A stretch of DNA of 62,000 nt from Diphasiastrum complanatum (lineage: Eukaryota > Streptophyta > Lycopodiopsida > Lycopodiales > Lycopodiaceae): contig CM055097.1 of the NCBI GenBank assembly GCA_029204225.1, forward strand, positions 44,358,942 through 44,420,941, read 5' to 3'. Positions 44,950-55,235 of the stretch are shown piece by piece; positions within the stretch are counted from its first letter, which is position 1, and each line of letters starts with the position of its first letter. A model generated the notes under the pieces. The model had not been told where the DNA came from and made no database searches. It saw nothing but the letters and a program-made list of their open reading frames with translations. The position numbers and the translations under genes are program-made.

Positions 44950-45815
44950 TGTACTATATGTACCTAGATTGACTAAGAATCTCATTAGTGTAGGACAGTT
45001 GTTTGGTAGTGGATTGGATGTCAAGTCTCCAGTTGACAAGTGTATAATCTCAAGAGAAAATGAAGTTATTGCTAGAGGATCTAGAACTGGTAGGTTGTAC
45101 AAACTAGATTCTAGGGAGAGTGCTAACATTTCAGATATTGCTTATGAGACCAAGGTTCTACAGGAGGATTTGGGCATAAGAGATTGGGTCATCCCAATTT
45201 CAAAGCCATGCAATCTATGGTCAAAGAAGAAAAAGTTGTTGGTCTACCAAAGACACTGTCAAAGGAGCTTCTACCTTGTGAAGCTTGTGTGCTGGCAAAG
45301 TCACACAGAAGGCCTTTTCCTAGATCAAGTATCAAGACAAAGCAACCATTTGAGCTTGTACACTCAGATGTTCATTTCTCATTAACTAAGAGCAAAGGAA
45401 GAGCCAACTGCTTTGTCTCTTTTGTAGATAATTATACAAGGCATTCTTGGATCTATATGTTGTCTTCAAAAGCCATGGTTTATGATGTTTTTCTTACTTT
45501 TAAAGCTTATGTAGAGAAGCAGTTTCCTTTCAAGATAAAAGCTTTAAGAAGTGATAGTGGAGGGGAATACATTTCCAATAAGTTTAAAGACTTTTGTGAG
45601 AGAGAGGGTATTCAAAGAGAGTTCTCTTGTTCATATACTCCTCAGCAAAATAGAGTTGTTGAGAGAAAAAATAGAACTTTGTGTGAATGTGCAAAAGCCA
45701 TTAGGCTGGAAGCTTCTCTGCCTAAATAATTTTGGGGAGAGGCAGTCGCATGTGCAAACTATCTTTGTAATAGGCTTCCAAACCTTGCAATAGGAGGAAA
45801 GACACCATTTGAGAT
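44938..45815 (+). pseudogene. Protease end and integrase of E, truncated
   Basis: The protease tail (VLYVPRLTKNLISVGQLF) runs to about 45180, where a second shift leads to MGHPNFKAM, CEACVLAKSHR (zinc site), VHSDVHFSL, FVDNYTRHSW, LRSDSGGEY and PQQNRVVERKNR (Asp, Asp and Glu of the core in place). A stop at 45727 precedes FWGEAVACANYLCNRL and GGKTPFEMF. At about 45815 integrase ends and the gag of another element begins. RT and RNase H are missing. Confidence 0.88.
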
Positions 45816-45823
45816 GTTCATCC

Positions 45824-46484
45824 ATGGGTGGATATTTGATGGAATCAAGTGAGAGACTCACTTCCACAAATTATTCCATTTGGAAAGTGAGAATGGAATC
45901 ACTCCTAGTGATCCATGATCTATATGACATAGTTGAAGGAGTAGAGGAAGAGCCTCAAACTCCCCAAGGACAAGCCAAATACAAGAAGAGAGCAAGATTA
46001 GCTCTACATTACATAAAGTTAAATGTATGCAATGACCTCTTGAAAGAGGTGTCTTCTTGTACCTCCTCCAAAGAGGCTTGGGATTCATTAAAGAGCATTT
46101 ATGAATCCAACAATACTTCAAGAATCCTCATGCTAAGAAATCAAGTTTTCCAAAGCATGAAAGGAAGTGGAGAGAGTGGACAAGAGTATGTCCTTAGGAT
46201 CAAATCTCTTAACAAGGAGTTAAGTGCAATAGGAGAGAAGATCCAAGATCAAGAACTAGTACAAATCATCTTGAATGGTCTAGGTGATGAGTTCACCAAC
46301 TTAGTCCAATCATTTGTCATTCAAGACTCTCTTCCATCCATTGAAAAGTTGCACAATGTTCTTGTGGCTGAGGAGAGTAGGCTTCTACACCTCAAGACAA
46401 GAATGGATAGCATGTCACTTAATGGAGGAGGGGAGAAAGCTAACTTTACAAATAAAGCAAGAAGAAGCAAAATCCATTTAAGAA
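45824..46484 (+). pseudogene. gag of a second copia, fused behind E integrase
   Basis: Its own ATG at 45824 (MGGYLMESSERL) lies right after the broken integrase. NYSIWKVRMESLLVIHDL, HYIKLNVCNDLLKEVS, KEAWDSLKSIYESNNTS, VLRIKSLNKELSAIGEK and VQIILNGLGDEFTNLVQSF follow without a stop. After KANFTNKARR it runs into an LTR piece near 46484 and loses its zinc knuckle. The open frame continues into LTR sequence to 46738, which is not gag. It is closer to D, E and N than to the minus-strand copia group. Confidence 0.85.
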
Positions 46485-46824
46485 AGAATGGCATGGAGCC
46501 GTTGTGCCGTCAGGAAGAATATTGTGGTTGTTGTCATTGTCAAGTTAGTTGCATAATAGTACAGAAGGTGAGTGTGAGGAGGCTCGATAAGTCGGACTTT
46601 CCCAATATGTCGAATAATTCAGGTTTCTCCCATAAGTCGGCCAAGTTGGGTCTACCTGATAAGTTGTCCAACTCCGACAAGTCAGACTACTTCGATAAGT
46701 CGAACTACCATTCTCTTGTTGTCTTCAGTTATAAATGACTGTGCGACAATGCATGTAATGTTGCAGCGATGAATGGAACTAGATTAACATGGGATTTAGG
46801 AGAGTAGAGGAGATAAATCCAACA
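46484..46824 (-). mobile_element. 5'-terminal part of a copia LTR (minus)
   Basis: It matches 59436-59749 and 11960-12318. Its terminus TGTTGGATTTAT at 46824 abuts minus-strand gag-protease DNA exactly. It is full of GATAAGTCGG words. The other side joins gag at a shared AAAGAATGG. Confidence 0.75.
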
Positions 46825-47770
46825 CCCCTCTCTAATTTGGATACGAGAATGCTTTGATCTTCTCTAATTTATGTCCTAGATCTGTAATTCAGCTAATAGA
46901 GAGCAAATTTGTCGACAGATTCGGTACATGCAGGACATTTGAAAGTAGCTTAGATTGACCGTTTGCAAAGTTTAGTCTTACTGTACCTTCACCTTTGATA
47001 GCTTTTGTGCTATTGTCGCCCAGGAGAACATATCTTTTGGTATTCTAAGGTGTATAGAACTCGAAATAGCTGATATGGCTGGTCATGTATTGTGTGGCTC
47101 CGAAATCTAGAAACCAGGAGCTGTCATTGGATGCTTCTTGATGGCTTGTCACGAAGGCATCATGATCCGCTTCTTGAATAGGCTGTGGTGCTTCTATAGC
47201 TACATTTGCCACTTGAGTCGACTGTCCCTTGTTGTTGTTCTTTGCTTATAGTATGCGATAGTCTTGGATCTCGTGATTGGAACACTTGCAGTATCTGCAG
47301 AATAGGTTCTTCTTTGTTGGCTGATTCAACTACTCTTTACACTATGTCAGCTTCTGATTTTGCTTCGATGGCTTTGGGTCTTTCTTCTTCTGCCTAATCG
47401 AGCCTCTGTTGGTGTATAAGACGTGAGAGTCAACAGTCGAGGAATTGGAGACTTCAGTCCTTCAAGTGTCTTCCTGCAACAACATCGCGATGACTCTTGA
47501 AAGAGTCAGCTCTGGGTAATGATCATCACCCAGCTGTCGTATGAGCTTGGTGTCATTATTGTGTCTTGATCGTCTACGACAGATTCGACAACGACCATTT
47601 ATTTCAGTAGGTTCTTGAACTAGTTGATGTGACTCTGCAGTGAATCACCATTTGTCATCTTGAGGGAGTAAAATTTTTTCCTGAGATGTAGCTTGGAAGC
47701 TTTATCTCGCACTTTGTATAATGTGCTCAAGATGTCTCAGGAAGTTTAGTTGTGACATAGATTGAAAGAG
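46825..47770 (-). pseudogene. Copia gag-protease fragment (minus)
   Basis: On the minus strand from 47770: STLYKVRDKASKLHLRKKF, SLQSHINQFKNLL, SSYDSWVMI, then the protease WFLDFGATQYMTS (about 47115-47080; Ser of Asp-Ser-Gly is Phe) and the tail GEGTVRLNF and VLHVPNLSTNLL (to about 46900). Stops are scattered. It belongs to the same lineage as 12320-13922. It is cut at 46824 by an LTR terminus, and the gag start is missing. Confidence 0.8.
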
Positions 47771-48350
47771 CAGTATGACAGCGCAAGTTCCTCAGGCGTC
47801 AAAGACAACCATCGTATGATCAGAAACTGAGGAGTCATAGACGTCCCTATTGATCAGAGTGAGTGAACAGGTGTGATCAAACATCAATGAAGTGCATTCA
47901 AATCACAACAAGCATTCATCTACGTTATACACAGATAGAAAAACGTGGTGTTGCTATATTACACTGAAGCACAACAAAATAGCAATTACAACCAAAATGA
48001 CGACATAATTGGGAGGCTCAAAATCATTTGTCTCATGGACAGAGTATCATGTAGAGTGTGCCTGGATGATCCATTTATAGAATTTATCCATGTATTAATT
48101 ACAGTAAATATTTGTCACCTAATTACGTAAGCCGTTGTACTTGGAAGTATTTGGCTTGTGTGACAACTATACATGGTCAACTCGTAGGGAATGTTGATGC
48201 AGACGAGGATGTCACAAATTCTCTCACTTCGTATTTTATGTGAAGTGTCTTTCTCTCACTTCGCATGTCTGGAAGTGGCTGAGAACGTTCCTCGTTGAAA
48301 ATAGATGATTGTCAAAAATTTTCTCTCTCTTTGAGATTTGCAAAAAAGTT
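47771..48350. other. Non-coding
   Basis: An open frame at 47945-48130 shows no motif. Nothing else was recognised. Confidence 0.4.
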
Positions 48351-48430
48351 GACAGTGCCCTTAAAAAGCTGACAGTGCCCCTAAAAAACCGACAGTGCTT
48401 TTAAAAAGCCGATAGTGCCCTTAAAAAGGT
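48351..48430 (+). repeat. 20-bp tandem repeat, 4 units
   Basis: The units GACAGTGCCCTTAAAAAGCY lie at 48351, 48371, 48391 and 48411, with 1-4 changes each. Confidence 0.9.
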
Positions 48431-48970
48431 GAAGCCGGTGTCTTAAAACAGTTTAACTTCTTCAAAATAGTTGGAAGAAAGAAGCTGAAGGCAAAATGTT
48501 AGCCGATATTTTCGCACGGAAAATCGGGCTAATATTGAAGTTCAAGTTCGCAATAATTGAAAAAACCGGCATGTAAAACCCGGTTATTAGAAAAAAATTG
48601 GCACAAGTTTGCCTTAGATTTGGGTCCCAGCCCGTCCCTAAAGTGGCTAGACACAGTTTAAAAATAAGAAATTGACTTTTCAAAAAAAAACGTCAAAAAT
48701 ATTTTGTGGTCAAGTTTTGTGAGACCGAGCCAAAAGTGCCGGTCCACCTAGAATTGGGTCCCAGCCCGTCCTAAATGAGGCTAGAGCAAATTTTGCGGCC
48801 GTAGAAATGGCCGATAAATATTTTACGATTTTTCAAAAAAATGGCCAGTTGTTAAAAAATAGCCGATATGACCTTGTTAAAGTCTCACCATGTACTGAGT
48901 CCATTTTTACTAATATATGATCACTCAGTGTATTTTCCAAGGGAACCGTGTTGTCGTGGGAGCCCTAGTC
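48431..48970. repeat. Non-coding, with segment shared with 58013-58085 and an internal repeat
   Basis: 48432-48500 matches 58013-58085 (TTTAACTTCTTCAAAATAGTTG ... GAAGGCAAAA). Within it GGGTCCCAGCCCGTCC occurs at about 48622 and 48755, each followed by TAAA-TG-GGCTAGA-like bases. AAAAAGCCGA-type words recur. No gene is seen. Confidence 0.6.
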
Positions 48971-51771
48971 ATAAATGCCGAAAAAGTCAACCATAGAAGA
49001 AAAAATCGAGAAAGAAAAGTTTCGAGTAAAAACGGCACCGAAAAATATGGATTCAGTGTCAAGGAGTCACAGAAACCCTAACGGCAAAGTTTGGAAAATT
49101 TACGGGCAATTAACGAAATATGCGAGCCAAGTAGTTACCCAACAAACCAAAAACCCAGACAAATGAGCAGTAGGTGCACCGCCCTTGAAAATCGAAGAAA
49201 GGCCGAAAACATAGGTACCCAAAGAAAAATGAAGGCTACCTACTAAAAATAGGGGTTGAAAAAGGGCCTCACCCAAAATTTGGATAATAAATGCCAAAAC
49301 ACCTTGGAGGCTATAAAAATTGGGAGGTACACCCACTAGCCATTGACATTTTGGGCTTCTAGGGTGTACAAAAGGGGAAACTTGAATGGCCTCCCTAGCC
49401 TTTGACAAAAATGGCATCTTGGCTAGTTTTGGAAGAGAGCCTTGAATGCACCACTCCCCCACTCTCTTATGGAGGCCACTAGGTGTACTATCAAATGGGT
49501 TGGGAACAAACGGCAAAGAGAGCTCGAAGGGCATGAAGAATGGCAAGATGGCATTGTGAAGGGGATGCATTGGATTTCCTATAAGAAGGAGCCAACTCCT
49601 TGTATTTCAAATGTTAGTAGTTTTGTATGTTAGTACTACTTTTGTGTGTTAGTATTCTTAGGAGCTGGCACTTTTGAGAGTTGCTTGCTTGTTTGAGTGT
49701 GCTTTGAAGTTAATTCCATTTTGTGGCTAATTTTTGTGAATGTTAGTCACTTGCAATGTGGGTTAGTAGTTTGTGGGAGGTTAATGGTTGCTTTGTGCCC
49801 TCATGCCTGTTTGTTGCTTGTGTGTTGTTAACTCCATAGTTAGTAATGTGTATTCTAAACTTTGGCTTGATTGATTGCTTGAGGTGAGTTCAATGTTGGT
49901 GGATTGGTTAGAAGGATTGTGAGTTGCTTGAAATAGCTTAATGATAGTTGGATAATAACAAGATGATGTGAAGAGTTAGTACTTTTAAATGTTAGTACTT
50001 TTGTAAGTGAGGATTTTAGGAGTGGGTATGTTTGAGAGTTGAGAGTTGTAGTTGTCTTGTGGTTTGGGAGTGATGTTACTTACTATGCTTGCTTGCTCAT
50101 ATTGAGGAGTTGAGAGATTGTGGTTGTTTGTGTTGATTGCTTGGACCTCATTACTAGTGTGAGTTCATAGTTGAGTGTTTCAAATTACTTGGAGAGGATG
50201 TTTACTTGCTTTTGTTTTTGTTGAGAGGATTGATGGGTGAGAGTGATTTCATGGTGAGGGTTGGTTGGTTGGTTGTAGTCCATTTTCATATTAGTAGGCT
50301 TATATCTTGAATGGGTGGGATGGATTGCTTGAGGGCTTGGTGTGAGTGATGGGTTGCTGATTTTTTTAGCCATTGTATCTTTTTGGCCTATTTTTTTTTA
50401 CGGATTTTTGGTTCAGTTTTCTCTCAACTAAACCATTATCATTTCAATCGCACCGTTTATATTCTAAAAATTTTAATTTTCTTCATTTTTTTTTTATACC
50501 AATTCGATCGGACACGTGTAAAGGGGAGAAAACTGCACCAACATGCCTAGCTCTAATTTTTGCTACAAGGTTCATGACTAGAGTTTCCACGCAACGGCTA
50601 CCTAATGGCACATTGAGGTAAGACTCACGCTTTTCACAATCAGTTTATCTTCATGATGCCATTTTTTCGTACGCTGTCTTCTTTCAGTTGGAATAGAATG
50701 TGGTATGTAGCCATAAACAGTTTTGGTTTGAAAAGGGTTTCTGAAGTGTTTTCGTTGATTTTGAGTTTTAAGAATTGATCGTACTTTCTTAAAACGATAA
50801 AACCATCATTGTTGGGTGTGTATTATGTTTGAGTCCATCGTTCCTAGGGTGAATGAATCGTACATTCGCATTCCCTTAACCGAATAATTAGTTCTGATAT
50901 TAATACTGAAGCATTTGGCACTCTCATGAGTACGAAAATTGGGTTGAGATTATAGCTAGGTTGTGGGTATATATGAGTGATTTATCTATTTGTTGTTGTT
51001 TTCAATGTATAAAACTGGAAAAAATTTGGGCCATGTGTTGTTAACATCGCATTGGAGTACATGTGTTAGGGAAGAGTAAGAAAAGGACTTTTTCACAATT
51101 CGATGTTTTACTAATTCTCTGGCATATTTTCCGGTTAGTAAAATGACTATACAAAATCGTCAAGTTATGAAACGTTTTTTTGGGTTTTGTCAATTATGAA
51201 ACGTATCAACTGAGAGCTCTGTGAAACACCAGAGTGGGCCGTCCACCATCCGCGTTTGAAATATGCCGCCTTGGTTAAGCGTCACACTAGTCACACCCGC
51301 CATCGGTACTGTCTAGCGAAATATCTAGACCCGACGATCGGTGAAAATACCACCGCTTATCAAACAAAGCGGTGCGTATAACTTGCACCCTACGAGCACA
51401 TCATAGGCAATAAATCGGTTTCAAGCCCATGTAAGATTTTTATTAACTGTAAGCCGAATTCAATGGAGAAAAAGACATTAACAAGATCCTAATGCGAATA
51501 AGTGATCAAAAGGTTTCACGGAACCGTAACCCTAGAAAGCTAGTGAATCATTGCACCGAAAGTGACAGCACCTCCTATTTGCAACCGTATCTCTGAGAGC
51601 CTGAAAAACTCTTATCGGTTGGGGAGCACGTGGCAATAGAGAAGGCCATCAGGGTTGGAAGTGGAAAATCCTCTATTACTCACGTAGGGCCAAACCGCCA
51701 TTAGAGGTGGGGCCCCTTGACCTTTTTAGGACGTTTTGGCTGGACCAACCCCCCGTCAAAATAGGCCCTAA
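48971..51771. other. Long non-coding stretch, possible LTR at its end
   Basis: Open frames (48975-49166, 49100-49570 minus, 49442-49633, 50373-50621) show no known motif. 49600-50350 is T/G-rich with repeated GTTAGTACTTTT words. The last 1.2 kb before the PBS-like words at 51773 would be the place for a gypsy LTR, but no partner copy was found. Confidence 0.35.
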
Positions 51772-51772
51772 C

Positions 51773-51791
51773 ATTGGTGCATCTACTGGGA
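51773..51791 (+). promoter_or_regulatory. Gypsy-type PBS candidate 1
   Basis: TTGGTGCATCTACTGGGAG resembles the TTGGCGACTCCACTGGGGA type used by Tat-lineage elements. It is an approximate match only. Confidence 0.4.
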
Positions 51792-51904
51792 GGAATTTGA
51801 ATGGGCTATTGTTTGTAGGGCGATTATCTATACGTAGGGCTGTGAACTATACGGATTAGCCATTTGCGGGTTGCTTATGTTATCTGACCCGCCAGACGCT
51901 TAAC

Positions 51905-51923
51905 ATTGGTGCGTCTGCCGGGA
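51905..51923 (+). promoter_or_regulatory. Gypsy-type PBS candidate 2
   Basis: TTGGTGCGTCTGCCGGGAG is a variant of candidate 1, 132 bases further on. It leans towards the tRNA-Asp type (GCCGGG). One may be the true site and the other a duplicate. Confidence 0.4.
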
Positions 51924-52088
51924 GACACTTGATAAGGGAATATTGTCTGAAGAGTAGTCATACTACTAATGATCTACAAATTTTGATGTGTCTTGTCTTC
52001 AGAACGATTCTATGGTTTAGACCGTCGGCTCCAAGCTAGCATGTCTATACAATCTAAAAATCAATATCGTGTTACTACAAGTTGAAGT

Positions 52089-52122
52089 GGTTAGCATCAC
52101 ACAATGATGTGTGCTGATCCCA
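52089..52122 (+). repeat. Hairpin motif, copy 1
   Basis: GGTTAGCATC, then CACACA-ATGA-TGTGTG, then CTGATCCCAC. Copy 2 lies at 52685-52711 with the same flanks and a different stem. Confidence 0.5.
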
Positions 52123-52237
52123 CAAATAGAATATTTACCTTAGGGCCTTGTCAGGTATTATAGCATTATGTTGTCGTTGCTAGTTGCAACTTGTTGATTG
52201 GTCAATTATGTTGGTTGACTCGTCAGACGCGTGACAT

Positions 52238-52564
52238 TTGTACGATATGAGATTTACTATGAAGCCAAAGGTTAAGGTTAGACCACGAGCTCCGAAACCA
52301 GAAGCAAAAACTGATCACATCGTCCGAAATACAGCACCACCCTATGTTCTCCCAACACTAGCATCCAGAAAAGATGGCACTTGGTATGCAGTATCGATGA
52401 ATATTGTGCATGGGTATGGACCAATTAGAATCCAACAGACTAGTGACTTGGTAGAGCTAGTGAGGACGTACGCAGTACTAGTTAACGAGATTTGGGAAAT
52501 CTATGGGATGAGTTGGGAGAAACATGAATCTCACACATTGTACCAGTTGACCTTTACCCGATAG
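52238..52564 (+). CDS. Small basic ORF of unknown function in a gypsy leader
   Basis: 108 codons from about 52238 to the TAG at 52562. The N-terminus is basic (KPKVKVRPRAPKPEAK) and the rest mixed, with WEKHESHTLYQLTFTR at the end. It lies between the gypsy-type PBS and the acidic ORF. No family recognised. It could be a remnant of an ORF1 as carried by some Tat/Ogre elements, or chance. Confidence 0.3.
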   Translation: MYDMRFTMKPKVKVRPRAPKPEAKTDHIVRNTAPPYVLPTLASRKDGTWYAVSMNIVHGYGPIRIQQTSDLVELVRTYAVLVNEIWEIYGMSWEKHESHTLYQLTFTR

Positions 52565-52684
52565 AAAGGAGTATCTCCCTAGATAGGACATAATAGGGAT
52601 ACCACGGCGGACTAAAACCAAACGACTTTACTAGAACAATGTGATTACCATGCAGCCACTAGACAAGGTGGTTAGCATCAGGTG

Positions 52685-52711
52685 ATTAGCATCGCGCAAG
52701 CGCTGATCCCA
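52685..52711 (+). repeat. Hairpin motif, copy 2
   Basis: ATTAGCATC, then CGC-GCAA-GCG, then CTGATCCCAC. The stem differs from copy 1 but pairing is kept. Confidence 0.45.
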
Positions 52712-52844
52712 CTACTAGTGTGTTAGGTAGCCATGCACTTAGCCGACCCGCTCTTTAGTAGCCATAGGATAGGAGCCTGAGGTACCACATAACCCTTCCT
52801 AGAACTAATGAAGACCTCGTACCTCAAGATGGTAGAACTCCTAG

Positions 52845-53543
52845 TTGGACTGTGGAAATTCTTATGATACTCACTACTCAATAGAGGTTGTTAGAGGAAT
52901 AAAGTGTGTTGTCCACCAGGTCTTATCAACACTAGTTTCTAAAAGTAATGGAGAATTTTGGTATGATAACAATGAATCTTTCTCATGGATTGAGAAACTT
53001 TTTTGTGGACTTTTGACCATAGACGCACCTAATGAGAAAATAGATATGGTGGGAGACGATTTGGGACTTTCCCTAGGCACAAGCATCTACTTGGTAGGTG
53101 AGGATGAAATGCCTCCTCTAGAATTAGAGGGCAAGAAAATGCTCTGTGATCTTGATATATCGATGGATACACTAGAGGTAATGATCGAAGAAGGACTTAC
53201 CAGTGCCATTGATGCGTTTTTAGAGGCCCTTGATCAGGAAGAGTATGGAAGAGAAGACCTTACATCGATAGGGCTAGACATGGACTCTGAAGACAAGCAC
53301 GTCATACTAGAAGACCTCTTGATCGAATCTCAGCTAGAGCCCGAAGGACCACAACTAGACCTAGGAGGATTCTCGTATGCAGAACTAGACCTGGCTATAG
53401 AAATTTTGTTACAAGAGACTAGTCTATTGCCTAAAGAACCACATCTAGCCACAGATAGCAGGAGTTTAGCAGAAGATGCACCTCCCATACTCCCAAAAGT
53501 AGTGACACTCAGGAACAGCCACCACAAGAGCTCACAAACATAA
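52845..53543 (+). CDS. Acidic ORF upstream of gypsy gag, unknown function
   Basis: 232 codons are open, strongly acidic (Asp/Glu/Leu-rich from residue 60 on; EDEMPPLELEG, QEEYGREDLTSIGLDMD). No motif known to me is visible. It stops at 53541. One frame over, the same style continues (53546-53880: DDSEEEMLNAVES, EEEDTVSEW) with stops near 53777 and 53861 and leads directly into gag. So it is probably the N-terminal extension of gag or a separate ORF1, broken by one frameshift. Ogre/Tat elements have an ORF before gag, which fits but does not prove the point. Confidence 0.45.
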   Translation: MDCGNSYDTHYSIEVVRGIKCVVHQVLSTLVSKSNGEFWYDNNESFSWIEKLFCGLLTIDAPNEKIDMVGDDLGLSLGTSIYLVGEDEMPPLELEGKKMLCDLDISMDTLEVMIEEGLTSAIDAFLEALDQEEYGREDLTSIGLDMDSEDKHVILEDLLIESQLEPEGPQLDLGGFSYAELDLAIEILLQETSLLPKEPHLATDSRSLAEDAPPILPKVVTLRNSHHKSSQT

Positions 53544-53545
53544 CT

Positions 53546-54540
53546 TTCCTTGAAGATCATGAGGATAGCACCAGTGATCTACAAATAACAATAGCGCTAT
53601 CACTACAAGAATGGAAAACACAGTCAGATACCCACATGGATGATTGCCAGCCAGAAGTAGAGATAGGTGAGCCCTCGACACATGATGACAGTGAGGAGGA
53701 GATGCTTAATGCAGTTGAGAGTTATAGTGATGGATCGAAGTGGGAGACCATGTCAGAAAATGAAATTGAGCCAACTTAAGAGGAGGAGGACACAGTATCT
53801 GAGTGGAAAGCCACATCTGAAAGCAAAGTTCAATCAAATTCGGATGAAGGACTTGAGGAATAAGTCATAAGGGAGGACCCAAGCTTTGAGTCAATGGTAG
53901 AGAGTAAGATCAAATTGAACTTAAATTCGATCGAGACCAACCATGAAAAGAAAATTGTTGTGGAAGAAATTCTAGATGAGAATGATGATCTGCCCATAGC
54001 TCACCCGACTATGCCAGCACCTAGCCCTACGCCTATCACTTCGAGAGTAAGGAGGGCGACTGAGCCAATAGTTGTCCCAAATGACATTGTGGGGATACTT
54101 GAAATAGTAGGTCTCCTACCGCAATTTCATGGGAATGAGGACAAAGATGCCCATGAGCATGTCGAGGATTTTGAAACACTAATGCTCGTGAATAGGGTGA
54201 GTCCTATCAGCACACTTGAGGAGTACTATCAAGAATTCTTTAGAAAATTCAAAGGCACTTATAATCTAGATAGTCTGATATTTGTCCTAGCTACCATACA
54301 ACAAACATTTACAGAAACTGTGCATCAGTATGTTAGATGATTCGAAGGATTAGTGCACCAGTTGGACCTGAGTTTTACAATGGAATTACCTCTGCAACTA
54401 CTACTTGATAGCTTTTTGAGAGGACTATCGAGTAATATCCAGCTAGTGGTATGCCAATCTAGAGTCTCATCATTGGAAGAGGCGATATCTAGAGCCACAA
54501 TTGTAGAGGAAGCACACATCACCACACTAGTAGGAATATA
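53546..54540 (+). pseudogene. Ty3/gypsy gag (retrotransposon gag domain), broken
   Basis: The frame reads an acidic lead, EILDENDDLPIAHP, then the gag core: GLLPQFHGNEDKDAHEHVEDFE, LEEYYQEFFRKFKG, QQTFTETVHQYVR, a stop at 54338, FEGLVHQLDLSF, LLDSFLRGLSSNIQ. These match the usual Retrotrans_gag pattern (F-G-DP-fl-F, then RF-L-QL, then F-GL). Stops also lie near 53777, 53861 and 54539. No zinc knuckle was found after it. It differs from gypsy copy A and B gag. Confidence 0.75.
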
Positions 54541-54656
54541 GACCTGTGGTCTAGATATCATGAGAATACCTCTCAGGATAGACGAGTTGAGACCAACAAC
54601 AACAGTCCCCCGACACACCAATAGGAACACTCATCCTTGAGGGGATTAGAGCAAGC

Positions 54657-55235
54657 GTGCTGACGGCAACCCGGAGAGAGTTATGGATGGACCCACCTAT
54701 TAAAGAGTGGATGGAAGGGTGTAATCGGCAGGTGAGTCTTGGGAAGGCCACTAAGTCTGAGGAGGCATTACCAACGATATTTAGCAATCAGACAGATCAA
54801 GTTGTACCTCTTGACGAGGACGACAATAGCAATGCAGAGGAGCCAATATGTGCTAACCCACTAGTACGACCCCCTAGATCCATAACTATAGATCCAACTC
54901 CAACAATTCCAGAAAGTGAAGCTATTAAACCACCTATCTCTGATGACATTAATCAGGAGGAGTCATATGATATACTGAACCTATTCGAAGATCATAAGAA
55001 TGTGGCGAACAAGCGTACATTGATGCATACTAACAAGGATGGGTACCAAAACCGTATCCAAGAAACCCAAGAGATATTGATGGATATATTCCATTGGGAA
55101 GGACGCATGCCAGGCTCTGTCTTTGAAGAAGATATCGAGAACAAGGGGCCTAAACTAGAAATTAGGGAGGAAATAAAGAATACTATACCTCCAACCATGG
55201 ATAACCCTATGATATGGGAAGGATATTCGATGTGA
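54657..55235 (+). pseudogene. Acidic tail of the same gypsy polyprotein, unknown
   Basis: 192 open codons rich in Asp, Glu, Asn and Pro (LDEDDNSNAEEPICANPLV, DDINQEESYDILNLFEDH). It lies downstream of gag in another frame, with stops between 54540 and 54657. No protease or RT motif is present. It may be the gag C-terminus or a linker in a non-autonomous element. Confidence 0.4.

Noticed and set aside
46580-46720. CRISPR-like short repeated words
   Set aside because: The repeats are about 10 bases, irregularly spaced, without unique spacers of fixed length, and lie in an LTR of a plant-type element.
49100-49570. Minus ORF of 156 codons
   Set aside because: Pro/Leu/Phe-rich without motif, flanked by non-coding repeats; I could not support it as a gene.
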